Source of the DNA: Saussurea involucrata | Lineage: Eukaryota; Streptophyta; Magnoliopsida; Asterales; Asteraceae | NCBI GenBank assembly: GCA_033807775.1 | Contig: CM066326.1 | Span: forward strand, 93,598,873-93,662,872 | Length of the DNA stretch: 64,000 bases | Reading direction: 5' to 3' | In this document: positions 31,391-43,985 of the stretch, one piece after another | Numbering within the stretch: the first letter of the stretch is position 1 | Layout: each line of letters opens with the position of its first letter | The notes under the pieces: model-generated | Told to the model about the DNA's origin: nothing | The model's database searches: none | The model's input: the letters and a program-made list of their open reading frames with translations, nothing else | Translations under genes and position numbers: made by a program

Positions 31391-31999
31391 ATCTTTGTCT
31401 CAACTAACAATAAACGTATGTAAGCCAGAAATCTATACTTTTAAGCCATAACAATTTCTACAAAAGTGCAGATATACTCAATATCATTAGCAAAAACTAT
31501 TCATGAATCCAGATTTCTCATATCTTTCCAAAATCATCAAAACCCATTTCTAAACCAATAGAAAGCTACATAACACAGTATGGATGATTTATTGTGAAGA
31601 CATACCTTTGTTTTCACCAATTGAATTCTAAAAATCTCCAGCTGAACTTTGCTTCTTCTTCCTTTTCTTTCTTCTTGCCGAGAACACACACACACAAGCA
31701 CTAAAATGTTTTTGGAACAAAGAAAATATCTCACCTTTCTCTTTTACTCCAAAAGAGGCAGTGGGATTAAGTGGGTTTCACCACTTGGCCATAATCACCC
31801 TTATACTTTCATCACTTGGCGAAATTAACCCTCCAACTTATAAATTAAAATTAAAGTTTACCCTTTAATCTAATAACTCTTAAAACAAGTAACGAAACTT
31901 ATTCGGGGTTAAACTCTAAAATTAATCTATCAAATAACCAATTATAATTTATCAATAAAACACATCTTAACACTTTGTACAAAAAAACGAGGTGTTACA

Positions 32000-32014
32000 A
32001 TACTCCCCAACTTG
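32000..32014 (-). other. Polypurine tract of gypsy element 1
   Basis: On the minus strand AAGTTGGGGAGTAT directly precedes the TGTAACACC start of the 3' LTR; this is the usual plus-strand priming site. Confidence 0.8.
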
Positions 32015-32041
32015 AAAATGATTTCGTCCTCGAAATCAAAG

Positions 32042-33174
32042 CTAGGTAAACAAATGAGGATACCTTCTCTTCATGTCCTCTTCTGATTCTAACGTCATGT
32101 TAGCACCTCGATGATGTTTCCATTGTACCTTTAACATAACTACATCCTTATTATTACGTAGCTTTTTAACCGATCTTTCTAAAATCGCCTCCGGTTCTTC
32201 TAAACAGCGGCTCTTTTCATCCACTCTTACGTCAGTAAGTGGAATCACATCACTCTCTTCGGCTAAACATTTCCGAAGATAGCAAACATGAAAGGTATTG
32301 TGGACTCCTTCTAATTCTGGTGGAAGATCCAACTGATATGCTTGCAATCCAACTCTCTTGGTTATGGTGAAAGGTCCTAGAAAACGAGGACTCAACTTTC
32401 CACGTTTACCAAACCTTATCACACCTTTCCATGGGATACTTTAAGCATTACACGCTCCCCAACTTGGAACTCTTTTGGTCTTATTTTCGGATCAGCATAA
32501 CTCTTTTGTCGATCTTGGGCTGCTTTCATATGCTTCCGAATCTCTTTCACTTTGTCAGCCGTTTGTTGCACAAGTTCAGGACCAGCAAATTGCTTTTCTC
32601 CAGCTTCTAACCAACACACCGGAGTTCTACATTTTCGACCATACAAAGCTTCGAAAGGTGCTCTTCCGATACTTGAATGATAACTATTGTTATACGCAAA
32701 TTCTACTAACGGTAGATGCGTATCCCAGTTACCTCCAAAGTCTAATACATACGACCTGAGCATATCTTCCAAAGTTTGAATGGTTCTTTCACTTTGCCCG
32801 TCCGTTTGTGGATGATAAGCAGTGCTTAGATTAACTCTCGTACCTAATTCTTCTTGTAGTGACTGCCAAAACCTCGAGGTAAACCGACTATCACGATCAA
32901 AAACTATAGACACCGGTATACCATGCCTCGACACCACTTCATCAATATAAAGCTTCGCCAATTTATCTATTGGTGACGCTTCTTTCATTGGCAAAAAGTG
33001 AGCACTCTTGGTCAATCGATCCACGATTACCCATATAGTGTTGTTACCCTTTTGCGTCCTTGATAACTTTGTCACAAAATCCATGGTAATCTTTTCCCAC
33101 TTCCATTCCGGAATCTCCAAAGATTGGAAACTGATAACGCCACTTTTTGGCGTTATTTTCAGTTCATAAACCAA
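32042..33174 (-). pseudogene. Gypsy element 1: integrase core and chromodomain-like tail (broken)
   Basis: The frame at 32419-33131 carries most of the integrase core: TMDFVTKLSR with the first Asp, VFDRDSRFTSRFW with the second, and the DGQSERTIQTLEDML Glu segment. A one-base loss near 32425 shifts into the frame at 32042-32422, which holds the GKRGKLSPRFLGPF region and a C-terminal chromodomain-like segment ending RRYPHLF. The first codons of the longer frame (beyond 33131) belong to the inserted solo LTR and not to the element. The zinc-binding start of the integrase lies beyond that insertion at the end of the 34383-37022 frame. Confidence 0.88.
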
Positions 33175-34385
33175 TGAGATTGGCTTGTGTTGAAGCGAAA
33201 AGGCGGAATTTTATGGTGTATCTAGTGAAATGTGCAGGTTATCCGAAAGAAGACGAGCATCGAGAAAAGAAGCGGAAAAGAGCTAAAAGAGAGTCTAAAG
33301 CGAAGCCCAACGGAAGCCCGAGATCCAAGCCCAAGACCCATACCCAGATCCACGAACCAAACCTGACCCGAAGACATTTCAGAAACCGCGCGGTTTATAC
33401 CGCGGCCAAAACCGCGCAAGTCCCTGTTCCGTTTGCTATACTTTGAGTTTTCCGGAATTAGGTCATTATCTCGACACGTGCGACGGTAGGCAGCGGAGGG
33501 GCGATTTTCAGAGTATCTTCACGTACTTTAGAGCCACGATAGACGATTGATTGAGGACAGTTCATCACACGAAGTGGATCAGAGCCGAGAGAGAAGGGAT
33601 TTCATCGTAGATTCTTCACGTTTACGTTGACTATGAATTCACACACCACTTTCTATTTTTTTCTAGTGTTTTTATCCACCCCAACATGAACTAATCTTTA
33701 GATGTTGGGGGTTGGAGTGACTATGGATTTTACGATGGATGACGTGTAACCGAATGATTGTTTTTATTGATTTGATCTATGAAGCATTTGAATTCAGTTT
33801 TCATTATCAATTGTAGCTTGATCACCTTCCATTGACTTGCATGGTTTTTGATTAAGTTTGAGAAAATTGATTAAAAGCTAGATCAAGTAATCAAGTGCCG
33901 GAAAGGAGATTCGGGTAGAGATAGCCGAATCACTTTTTGCTCGGAATAGTTTAACTTAATGTATTTCAACCCCTAGGTGTAGATCGAGAGATGAAACCTA
34001 CGGGTCTTGAAATAAAACCTGTTATTGCTTGAGAACGAATAACAGTGACTTTTACAAATTAGGGTTCATAGAAATAATCGGTAATAATCATTGTTCGGGT
34101 ATTCGCTCGTCAGTAGTATTTCCATAGGAAGTCCAACCCTCAACCTTTTCTTTATCAAGAGTTTTTCCAAAAACCTTCCGTTAATCGATTGTCGTTCTTA
34201 TTTAGTTTTTAAAACAAGTTTCATACCAACAACTCAAAATTGCGATCGTTCAGTTAATAGAGTTTATAGTGATTGTGATACTTAGTTCCTAGTTCCCTGT
34301 GTTCGATACTCGTACTTTCAGTACTATTACTTGATTCGACCCGTACACTTGTGGTTAGATTTAGGGGGTGTAAACCCGCCTATCA
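33132..34385. mobile_element. Solo LTR inserted in the integrase gene
   Basis: The 1,254-bp segment begins TGATAACGCC and ends GGCGGGTTTACACCCCC in the reverse sense (plus-strand end CCGCCTATCA). It thus has TGATA...TATCA ends, and a perfect 5-bp duplication, gaaac, at 33127-33131 and 34386-34390. No internal domain, primer site or coding frame is present. The end (GTGTTCGATACTCGTACTTT, TTCGACCCGTACACTTG) looks like LTRs of large plant gypsy elements of the Athila/Tat type; that lineage guess is weak. Confidence 0.85.
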
Positions 34386-37022
34386 GAAACTTCCGTAAGG
34401 CTTTTTATGTTCGACTTTTACTAGCGAACATGTTACACACTTTTCTACTATTCGTGCCACATCTACTTTCATAGCTGGCCACCAATAGTATAACTTCAGA
34501 TCCCTATACATCTTAGTACTTCCAGGATGTATAGAATACTTAGATTTATGGGCGTCTTCGAGAATCAACTCTCGATTTCCTCCAACCTTTGGCACCCAAA
34601 CACGACCTTGGAACAGTTTAATTCCACGGCTATCTTCAGTCAGTTGAAGATGTTGTTTGCTCATCACTTCATTTTTCAGATTTTCTTCCAATAACGCTTC
34701 CGCTTGTGCCTCTTTTATCCTTTCAATCAAACTTGATGTCACGTCAATCCTGGCATTAGTTGATTTCAAACACCCACTGTATTCTTTTCTACTTAGAGCA
34801 TCGGCTACAACATTTGCCTTACCGGGATGGTAATGCAATTCACAATCATAATCTTTAAGTAATTCTAACCAGCGTCGCTGCCTCATATTCAACTCTTTCT
34901 GATCAAAGACATGTTTCAAGCTCTTATGATCAGTATAAAGAGTGCACTTCGTTCCATACAGATAATGTCGCCACAACTTCAATGCAAACACGACCGCTGC
35001 TAATTCCAAATCATGGGTAGGGTAATTCTTCTCATGCTCTTTAAGTTGTCTTGATGCGTAAGCAATCACCTTGCCTCGTTGCATCAACACACATCCCAAA
35101 CCTATCTTTGACGCGTAACTATATACGATTAGATCTTCCGTTCCTTCCGGTAGTGCAAGAATAGGAGCTTCACATAACTTTTGACGTAAAGTTCTGAAAG
35201 CTGATTCTTGATTTTCAGTCCAAACAAACTTCACATTCTTCCGAGTCAACATGGTCAAAGCAGAAGAAACCTTTGAAAAGTCTTTAATAAACCTCCGGTA
35301 GTAACCTGCTAGACCCAAGAAACTTCTTATTTCAGACGCGCTCTTCGGTGTCTCCCAGTTCGTCATTGCTTCTATCTTTGCTGGATCTACTTTGACTCCT
35401 TCCGAAGTAATCACATGCCCTAGAAATTGTACCTCTTTTAACCAGAATTCACATTTCGAGAATTTTGCGTACAATTTCTCTTTTCTCAACACTTCTAAGA
35501 CTTCACGAAGATGGCGTTCATGATCTACTTCATTATTCGAATAAACAAATATGTCATTAATGAATTCAATGACAGACTTGTCTAAGAATGGTCGACATAC
35601 TCTGTTCATCAGATCCATGAACACAGCTGGAGCGTTTGTCAACCCAAATGACATTACAAGAAATTCATAATGCACGTACCTCGTTCTAAACGCCGTTTTA
35701 GGAATATCTTCATCTCTTACTCGAACTTGATGGTACCCTGGCCTCAGATCAATCTTTGAAAAGCATCCCGTACCTTGGAGTTGATCGAACAGGTTATCAA
35801 TCCTTGGAAGCGGATACTTGTTCTTAATAGTCACTTTATTCAGCTCACGGTAATCGATGCACATTCTCATAGTGCCATCCTTTTTCTTAACAAATAATAC
35901 CGGAGCTCCCCAAGGTGAAGAACTTGGTCTAACAAAACCCTTGTCTAATAGCTTTTGCAGTTGAGACATCATCTCTTTCATTTCGGTCGACGCTAAGCGA
36001 TACGGTGCATGCGCTATTGGTTCCGATACAGGGATAAGATCAATACGAAACTCAACCTGTCGTTCAGACGGTAGACCTGGAAGATCATCGGGGAATACGT
36101 CCGAGAATTCACGTACCACCTTAATGTCTTCCACTTGTTTCTTTTTTGACTTCACATCTAGAACATACGCTAGATAGGATGAACATCCTTTAACCAGACA
36201 CTTACGCGTTTTAGCAACAGAAATTAACGGAATTTCCCCTTTTCTCTTTTCTCCAAAGATAAATACATCATCTTTATCAGCCATCGGAATCCGAATTAAT
36301 TTCTTTGCACACAATATTTCTGCCTGGTTGACTGTCAGCCAATCCATACCCACAATTACATCAAACCCTCCAATTTCCATCAACAACAAGTCGGTCGGAA
36401 ATTTCGTTTCTCCTACCGAAATAAAACAGCCCTCAAGTCTTTCGCGAACCAAGACTTGACCCCCGTTAGCTATCTCGACTACTAAGGCATCTTCCAAGGT
36501 AGTGACAAACATAGCTAACTTGTGATAGAACGACTTGGACACAAACGATAAATTTGCGCCATAGTCAAATAAAATGGGCGCAGGAATGGAATTAACGAGA
36601 AATGTACCCGGAACGACGTCTTTCGATTCTTTGGCTTCATCAACTGTCATATGAAATGCCCGACCCGTTGGCTTGGGAGCATTTGATTTCTTGCTTTGAT
36701 CTCCACCCTTTTTCAGCTTTGGGCAATCCCGGCGGAAATGACCGGGTTGTTTGCACTCGTAGCATGCTAGTCCTTGAACGGGACAGTTACTCAAAGTATG
36801 ACCACTTTTACCACACTTAAAACATTCTAGTGTTGTCACCCGACACGGACCATAATGCTTACTCCGACACTTCTGGCACCAACTCGGTTCCCGACGAGGT
36901 TCATAACGAACATTTTTGCCAGATGCTTTTGATTTCTGAGAAGACTTTGACCGACCTTCCCATTTCCGTTTCTCTCCCACTTGCGTCTTTTCTTCCTTGT
37001 CTTTAGCATAAACCTCTTCCAT
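34383..37022 (-). pseudogene. Gypsy element 1: zinc knuckles, protease, RT, RNase H, integrase start
   Basis: An 879-codon frame. The last codon or so lies in the inserted solo LTR or its target site. CCHC knuckles lie at residues 67-80 (CFKCGKSGHTLSNC) and 87-100 (CYECKQPGHFRRDC), with an extra Cys cluster at 49-60. The protease motif at 151-162 reads LFDYGANLSFVS, with Tyr after the Asp where this family has Ser. Reverse transcriptase is at about 340-520, but the catalytic box reads FINDIFVYS (487-495), so the first catalytic Asp is Asn. In RNase H (about 630-745) the first Asp is replaced by Tyr (VYSYAS, 633-638). The integrase zinc-binding region is at 824-865. The frame is joined in phase to gag across a single TAA. 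With three catalytic changes the copy cannot be self-sufficient. Confidence 0.9.
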
Positions 37023-37034
37023 AACTTTGGTTTC

Positions 37035-37901
37035 TTAGATTGTCTCTCTCAACGTTGAAGCCTTAGCATTTCGTACTCGGGACATCATGTCCGCTGGCAA
37101 ACCCTTCAAATAAGCTTTAATCTTTTCCTTCTCAGTCGGAGCCACATGCCCCACTAAGTTCAGCTTCTCCATGAAGGATTCAGTGTACTTCCGAACAGTT
37201 GAAGTACCTTTCTTAAGAGTCCGAAACTCTTCTTCAATCCTATCCATTTCGTTTTCATTGCAATATTCTTCCAAAATCTTTTTCTTGAATGACTCCCATG
37301 TCATAGCTGCTAAGACTGGAGCCGTCATAGTAGACGTCACTATATTCCACCAAGTCAACGCGTTACCTCGTAACATTTGGGACCCAAATCTGACCTTCGA
37401 TTTTTCATCACATTCACAAGCTCGGAAGGCTTGTTCCATTTCTCTGAGCCAATTCATGCATGCCACTGGATTGTCTGCTTCGGTAAACTCTGGCGGTTTA
37501 CAGCTTAGAAACGTTTTATATGAACATACTATTTCCACCCTCCTTTCTACATCTATCACAGGATTATGAATTTGATTTATTACACCAGTATCAGTCTCCG
37601 TCCGACGTAACTCCGAACTTCGATCATTCAGCGCTTTCATAAACATCTCTGTTTGTTGAGCCGTTGTTGTATTCATCATTCGTGTCATGTTCTCCATCAT
37701 GCGAGACTCCACCGTCGATTCAGGCGTTTCCTGGTTGGCGGTACTGGTACTCGTTCTGTGTACCCGACTGTCCGCTCCTCCCAAAAAAGGTAACCTCGGT
37801 GAACTCTCATGAGTTTCACCTATTTCAGGTCGCTTTTCTCCCCAGTCCAAAACTGCCCTATCCTCCGAAGAATTAGGGGACCTTGATGGTGTATTCACCA
37901 T
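37035..37901 (-). pseudogene. Gypsy element 1: gag (capsid part)
   Basis: The frame is open from 37976, but MVNTPSRSPN at 37901 is the likelier start. The protein contains the retrotransposon gag domain (NWLREMEQAFRACECDEKSK, LRGNALTWWNIVTS, FKKKILEEYCNENEMDRIEE, YLKGLPADMMSRV). It stops at a TAA (37035-37037) in the same frame as the pol start at 37022, so one nonsense change separates capsid from nucleocapsid and enzymes. Confidence 0.88.
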
Positions 37902-38236
37902 CGTTCTGATATAACACAAGAAATAACCATAAGAAATGGTTACATATAGCCAAACATACGAAACGTACTTTACCATTTATTAGTCACTGTAACAATTTAG
38001 AAATACGCATGCTTGCGTAACAATATATTCATAATAACGGTGGCTAATTGAAATTGTGAATATACTATACATGAGAATCCTCGTTACCATCGTTACAGTA
38101 CTAATTTCACGTATTTCCGTCGACTCTAAGACTATCATGTCTTAGTACTTCTACCCATATCTCACAAATCATAACTTAATTCATCTCAGCTTAAGTCTAG
38201 GTATCTCACTATCATACCTAGTTCACTTAAACTAAA

Positions 38237-38248
38237 GCTCTGATACCA
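38237..38248 (-). other. Primer binding site (tRNA-iMet) of gypsy element 1
   Basis: TGGTATCAGAGC on the minus strand, three bases inside the LTR edge at 38252, complementary to the 3' end of initiator tRNA-Met. Confidence 0.93.
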
Positions 38249-38251
38249 TAT

Positions 38252-40167
38252 TGTTACACCCTAAAATCATGGCTAATTTAAACCTCAATTTATAACAAGA
38301 TTTAAACATAAACCTTCCAAACTTTATACATAAGCAGAGAACTAACTATGAGGGTCATATTTACAAATATCGAATTCTTCAAATAACCTATTAATCTAAT
38401 CATGTCACTATAATCAGATTAACTAGGTTATCTAAGCAATCCATCAAAAAGCCTCATTGCGTTAATTAACTTCTCCACTATCTCAAAAGCTCTCGTCCCA
38501 CTTCCCATTATTTTCCCGAGCTAGTACCTGGTAAGAAAATATCATTTGAAACGATTAGGCTAACGCCTAGTGGGAACATTCAGTTTCAAAATAATACTTT
38601 TAAAATCAATGTAAACAAGGCATAACAAACCTGGTTTACCGTTTTTCTTACCACACGCGTAAACATCTTTCGATGACGGGGTTATACCCGATTCCATGAA
38701 TATGACCGACACCAAGTCAGTCATAGTATCATGTTCCAGAGCCCACTACGAATCTCCACGGATTCTAGATTAATGCTCATATCCAATAAATCACAATTAC
38801 ACATGTCAATTTATTGGAAAGGAAGTAGAGATTACAATTAAGCCATGCCTATCTCTTTCCTTCCTTAGAAATCGGGAATTACGATTAGTCCACGCCTATT
38901 CCACGATTTCTCATCAATGTGAAATAGGAATTACGATTAGTCCACGCCTATTCCTCATTTCACCTAAACGGGAATTACGATTAGTCCACGCCTATTCCAC
39001 GTTTATCATACACACTAGAATTACGATTAGTCCACCCCTATTCCATGTGTTCATAAAAACTAGTGCCTATGGATCCATTACACTTATTTGTACTCGTGCA
39101 GGTTATTGCTTAATCTAAATCCATTTCAAATAACGTTAATGAAGTTAAGCAAAACCATTAATTTCAAAATAACCAATTTTGCTTCGTATCAAAACTCATT
39201 CAGGAAACATTCATTATAAAATATACCTTACCATAAATTGAAAAACGTTTATAAAAAAGGTAAGGTAAGAATGAACTCACCTGATAGCAGTAACGTCACT
39301 ATTACTTCACTTCTTAAAGTTGTAAGGGTTTTCCGCTACTAAACTTCCCAGAGTCTGAAACATCCAAATACATATTGTACTGATATCAAACTACTGTACA
39401 GGACTCTTAAAGACTAAGAATCCTAAATAATCAAAATTCTCGACACTTATCGCAACCCAAAGAAATGCACCTACACTTGTCGCAACCTACTACTTGCGAC
39501 ACCATACTTATCGCAACCCATTGTTGCGATATCCCTCTTATTGCAACCAACTGTTGCGACATAACATCTTATCGCAACCAACTGTTGCGACATAATTCTT
39601 ATCGCAACCAACTGTTGCGACATAACTCTTATCGCAACCAACTGTTGTAATACACTCACTCTATCGCAACTCACTGTTGCGACAATCATCATTATCGCAA
39701 CACTCATCTTTATCGCAACTCACTGTTGCGATGTTCATCTTTGTCTCAACTAACTGTAAACGTATTTAAGCCAGAAATCTATACTTTTATGCCATAACAA
39801 TTTCTACAAAAGTGCAGATATACTCAATATCATTAGCAGAAACTATTAATGAATCCAGATTTCTCATATCTTTCCAAAATCATCAAAACCCATTTCTAAA
39901 CCACTAGAAAGCTACATAACATAGTAGGGATGATTTATTGTGAAGACATACCTTTGTTTTCACCAATTGAATTCTAAAAATCTCCAGCTGAACTTTGCTT
40001 CTTCTTCCTTTTTCTTTCTTCTTGTTGAGAACACACACACACAGGGACTAAAATGTTTTTAGAACAAAGAAAATATCTCACTTTCTCTTTTACTCCAAAA
40101 GAGGCGGTGTGATTAAGTGGGTTTCACCACTTGGCCATAATCTCCCTTATACTTTCATCACTTGGCG
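38252..40167 (-). repeat. Inner right LTR of gypsy element 1, truncated
   Basis: It begins TGTTACACCCTAAAATCATG beside the primer site and matches the left LTR until CATCACTTGGCG. There it stops, missing the last 178 bp that the left LTR has (31822-31999). The next base starts another complete LTR (40168). It has no Pack-MULE, so it shows the empty site for the insertion at 28081. Confidence 0.9.
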
Positions 40168-40708
40168 TGTAACACCCTAAAATCAGGGCTTATTTAAACC
40201 TCAATTTATAACAAGATTTAAACATAAACCTTCCAAACTTTATACATAAGCAGAGAACTAACTATGAGGGTCATATTTACAAATATCGAATTCTTCAAAT
40301 AACCTATTAATCTAATCATGTCACTATAATCAGATTAACTAGGTTATCTTAGCAATCCATCAAAAAGTCTTATTGCGTTAATTAACTTTTCCGCTATCTC
40401 AAAAGCTCTCGTCCCACTTCCCATTATTTCCCCGAGCTAGTACCTGTTAAGAAAATATCATTTGAAACGATTAGGCTAACGCCTAATGAGAACATTCAGT
40501 TTCAAAATAATACTTTTAAAATCAATGTAAACAAGGCATAACAAACCTGGTTTACCCTTTTTCTTACCACACGCGTAAACATCTTTCGATGACGGGGTTA
40601 TACCCGATTCCATGAATATGACCGACGCCAAGTCAGTCATAGTATCATGTTCCAGAGCCCACTACGGATCTCTACGGATTCTAGATTAATGCTCATATCC
40701 AAGAAATC

Positions 40709-43015
40709 TGTAAAGCCCGTGTCCCAGTATGGATATTTTTATTTTTGTTTAATGTTTTCTCTTTATAAATGTTTATTAACGGGATTAGCGGGATTGACCT
40801 AAATACTAAATATGGTAAAAACTTAAATCAATTTGCATGTTGTCGGAAAGAGCAGGGACTAAAAGTGCTATTAATTGTATAAGTTGCATGGGATCGGCCT
40901 TAAGACCGACCCCCTCCCCTTCTTCTCGTTTTCTTTCGTTCCACGCAAGAGCAACCACACAAAACCCTAATCTCCTTCTCCTTCTAGCCTTCATCGCCGA
41001 ACCCCTCCCCTTCCTCTTGGTTCCGCCGCTGATCCTCCCCAAGACCACCGGCGCCGCCGCCGCGATCTCCTGCCGGCGAGTGTGAGGTTTAGCGAGAGAG
41101 AGAAAGAGAGAAAGAGAAGCCGGCGATTGGGACGTGAAGGAGTCGGAACCTCGTGGTGGTTACTGCTGGGTTGACAACGAGGGGTAAGGTTTCCATCTCC
41201 TTTTCTTTTGCTTTCTTCATCGTCGTCGAGTCGCCGGGAAACCGCCGCCGCCGCCGCAGCCATGGCTGCCGGCAGTGTTTGCCGCTGCCGTGCGCCACCA
41301 ATTCGGTAGTTGCATCGTGGTGGTGGCTGCTGGGTCGAGCGTGGGCGTGTGTGCGGCCCGAGTCGTTTTGTTGGTGTGCCCGTTGCCTCGTCGGTTTTGT
41401 ATACCGAACTACCACCACCGCCGCAGCCATTGCTGCCGGCGGTGTTCGCTGCCGCCGTACGCTACCGTCCGGTGGCTGGTCCGTACGTGAGTGGCTGTTA
41501 GGTCGGGGGCGTGTGGGTAGGACCGAGTGGTTGGTCGAGTGTGTGGCCTCGCCGGAGTTCTCCTTTAAACCACCGCCACCGCTGGTGGCCGCCGCCGCCG
41601 CCAACCACCACTGCCGGATATGGCAGTGGGTGGTGCATGGTTTTTTCCAGACCTGAGATGCCTAAAACCCTGGTTGCAAACTCTAATTCGTAATCTTATC
41701 GCGTAAACCGTTTTTGTAAAGTTATCATTTTATGTGGTGATATCGGTTCTGCCCCTGTTTTGTTCCGTTCATAACTTTTCCATCGTAACTCGGTTTGAGG
41801 CGAAATCGGTGCCCACAGTTCACATTCTGTGTCAGGAATACTTTCCGTGTTTTAGCGAAAACCTGGTTAAGCCTCTAGCTAGGTGCAAAATGGTCGTTTT
41901 TGCAGCAGGTCCGAAACTTTCAACTTTGAGTTTCAGTTTTAGAAAATTCGTATAAAATCATAGGAACCTTGTTTGAACGCGTATAATATGTCCCTGGAAA
42001 GCTAAGACCCAGACCCTTCTGTTTGTGGAATTTAATTTCTGGATTAGTGGGTCTAGAGGGGGCTAAACAGGTCCCGAACAGACCTGCAGTTTAGACCGAA
42101 AAGCTGAAATGTCACTCTTTTAGTCTTATGATTATTTTTAGGGTTGGGGCTTCGTGTTGACACTTTGTAGCACTTCTTTAGGTGGAAAGAAGTGAGTTGG
42201 AGTTGGCGGGCTCGTTTGGCTGTTGTGGATATTTGCGTTGCTTATCGAGGTGAGTTCTCTCACTACGTAGGATAGGGATCTTATGTGCATTACTGTAGCT
42301 CGTGTGTGCTAGCTATTTTTGTTGTGTGTGGTACTGGGTTGTGTAGTGTCTAGAATGGACCTTGGGTGTCGTATAAAACTCGGGGAGACCGAGAAATACG
42401 TACACGGGTGTCGTACAACTCGGGGAGACCGAGGAATACGTATACGGGTGTCGTACAACTCGGGGAGACCGAGGAATACGTACACGGTATTGTATGAGAT
42501 CGGGGAGACCGATGGTTATATATATAGTATTGTATGAGATCGGGGAGACCGATGGTTATATATATATAGTATTGTATGAGACCGGGGAGACCGATGGTTA
42601 TATATATAGATACAGTTGTTGTTGCATGAGTTTGCCTGTTTAGGATATGTTCTTAAGCTGGCATGTGTGGACTGATGGTATTTATCTGTAGATAGGGGTA
42701 GTGCTCATATGATTGCTACCCTATGTTAGTGTTTGAATCACTAAGCTTCGTGCTTACTCTTTCCCTATAAATTATTGTTTCAGGTTCGAGTGGCAGTAAG
42801 GCGTGACGGTACACACTTGCGCGTTGAGACTTTCGGCAATTTCATTATGATACATTATGTTTTATGATTTACATTTTCCGCTGTGTTAATTGGTTGGTTA
42901 TTTAACTTAACGAGCTTTGGGAAAACGTTTGATTGGATTTAAATACTTATGGTTTGTTTAAAATAAAATAGTATTTTTAAAAGTTCAAATTTATTGTAAT
43001 TTTTGGGACGTTACA
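40709..43015 (+). repeat. 5' LTR of gypsy element 2 (2,307 bp)
   Basis: It starts TGTAAAGCCCGTGTCCCAGT and ends TTTTTGGGACGTTACA. It contains a GC-rich region (about 41040-41640) with CGCCGCCGCC runs and a tandem array at 42365-42610. It is 320 bp longer than the 3' LTR. Confidence 0.94.
42365..42610. repeat. Tandem repeat array in the LTR (GGGGAGACCGA units)
   Basis: Six units of about 40-45 bp. Three are of type GGGTGTCGTACAACTCGGGG with GAATACGTA, and three are of type GTATTGTATGAGATCGGGG with GGTTATATATA. All share CGGGGAGACCGA. The 3' LTR array is at about 48825-49070. Confidence 0.92.
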
Positions 43016-43018
43016 AGT

Positions 43019-43030
43019 TGGTATCAGAGC
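43019..43030 (+). other. Primer binding site (tRNA-iMet) of gypsy element 2
   Basis: TGGTATCAGAGC, three bases after the 5' LTR. Confidence 0.93.
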
Positions 43031-43985
43031 ACAGCTTGAGCGAATCGAACACACTTAAGTGTGTTTGAACTCAAGTTTGCGGCTCGGGATTTTCTTTTTC
43101 CTTTTAAAATTCTTGAGAATTAAAAGAAAGGAAAAGTACGTTTGAGAAACGGTGACCGGAGGCGCAGTGTGTACAGCCAGCCGATGCCAAGGGAAAAGGT
43201 AGAGTACTTAGTGTAATTTATTGCTTTCTAGAACATAGGAGTATGTATGCTAGATTGCTTGGTGCTTATTACACTGTACTGCATATTTGTTGCTTGCTAG
43301 TAGAAATTTATGCTAGTTGTGATAGGTTGTTAAGTGAATGCCGTATAAGTTGTATGCAGTAGGAACCATATAGCCTTAGAATGTTGGATTTAGTTCTATT
43401 GCACAGCTCTTGTTTGAGTCCAACCGTTGTAGGATAGAATCTTTTATTCGAAAGTCTATCTGGTTTTACACTGTATGCAACTGTGCATTCGCGAGGCGAC
43501 TCGTCATGACTAGTAGGGATTCCGTCATAGCAAGGGTAGCGGGATGAGGTGAAATTCCTAGGGAGCTAGGAAGAGTGTTTGCATATGCTGGTACGGGCAT
43601 ATGGGTGGAACTGTCGGCAAGGAACTACTTGGGAACTTCGGGACGGGACTCGAAACGAGTAAGGATAGGTGTGGAAGGTAGTAGTACAGTTCCTACTATC
43701 TGAAGCACATGATCCGTGCTCGAGTCGGGGAAAGTCACGGAGAATCCGAGGAGTGGAGCGTGAGCGTAGTTAGCAGTTTTAGTGTGTACTAATAGCTCGT
43801 TAAGGAGGAACAACAATACTGACTCAGATTTTGGTACCGGAGTTACCACTGAGCAGATTCGAGAAATGATTGTGGCTGAGGTGACGCACGCTACTGGGGA
43901 GGCGATCCCCGAGTTTGTACCGCCATTCGTAATGAGGTAGTAGTGTTGGTAGAGGAGCGCATCGCGGCGATTCCACCCCCTGCCG
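43031..43985 (+). other. Leader and decayed gag start of gypsy element 2
   Basis: This is an untranslated leader followed, from about 43800, by sequence that should encode the N-terminus of gag (GAGCAGATTCGAGAAATGAT region). Frames are interrupted by stops and at least one shift before the longer open frame begins. Confidence 0.6.

Larger units (their letters stand above)
27110..31999 (-). repeat. Left (3') LTR of gypsy element 1, split by a Pack-MULE
   Basis: It starts TGTAACACCCTAAAATCAGG and ends ACGAGGTGTTACA. Without the insertion (28081-30870 plus 9 bp) it is about 2,091 bp. It matches the LTRs at 38252-40167 and 40168-60391 along its length. It contains two arrays: ATTACGATTAGTCCACGCC repeats and a hairpin array. 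Confidence 0.9.

Noticed and set aside
31119..31451. Open frames with repeated Cys/Leu/Arg peptides in the hairpin array (also at 39465 and 59506)
   Set aside because: The frames arise from the tandem array in the LTR on both strands. There is no start context or independent support.
40837..41656. Several overlapping open frames rich in Ala, Arg and Pro in the gypsy 2 LTR (also 47579-48431)
   Set aside because: They come from CGCCGCC-type GC-rich sequence open in many frames on both strands. Both LTR copies show them with shifts, and no domain is recognised.
41153..41656. Host gene inside the gypsy 2 LTR
   Set aside because: The same sequence is in both LTRs. It is LTR leader, not a captured gene with its own limits.
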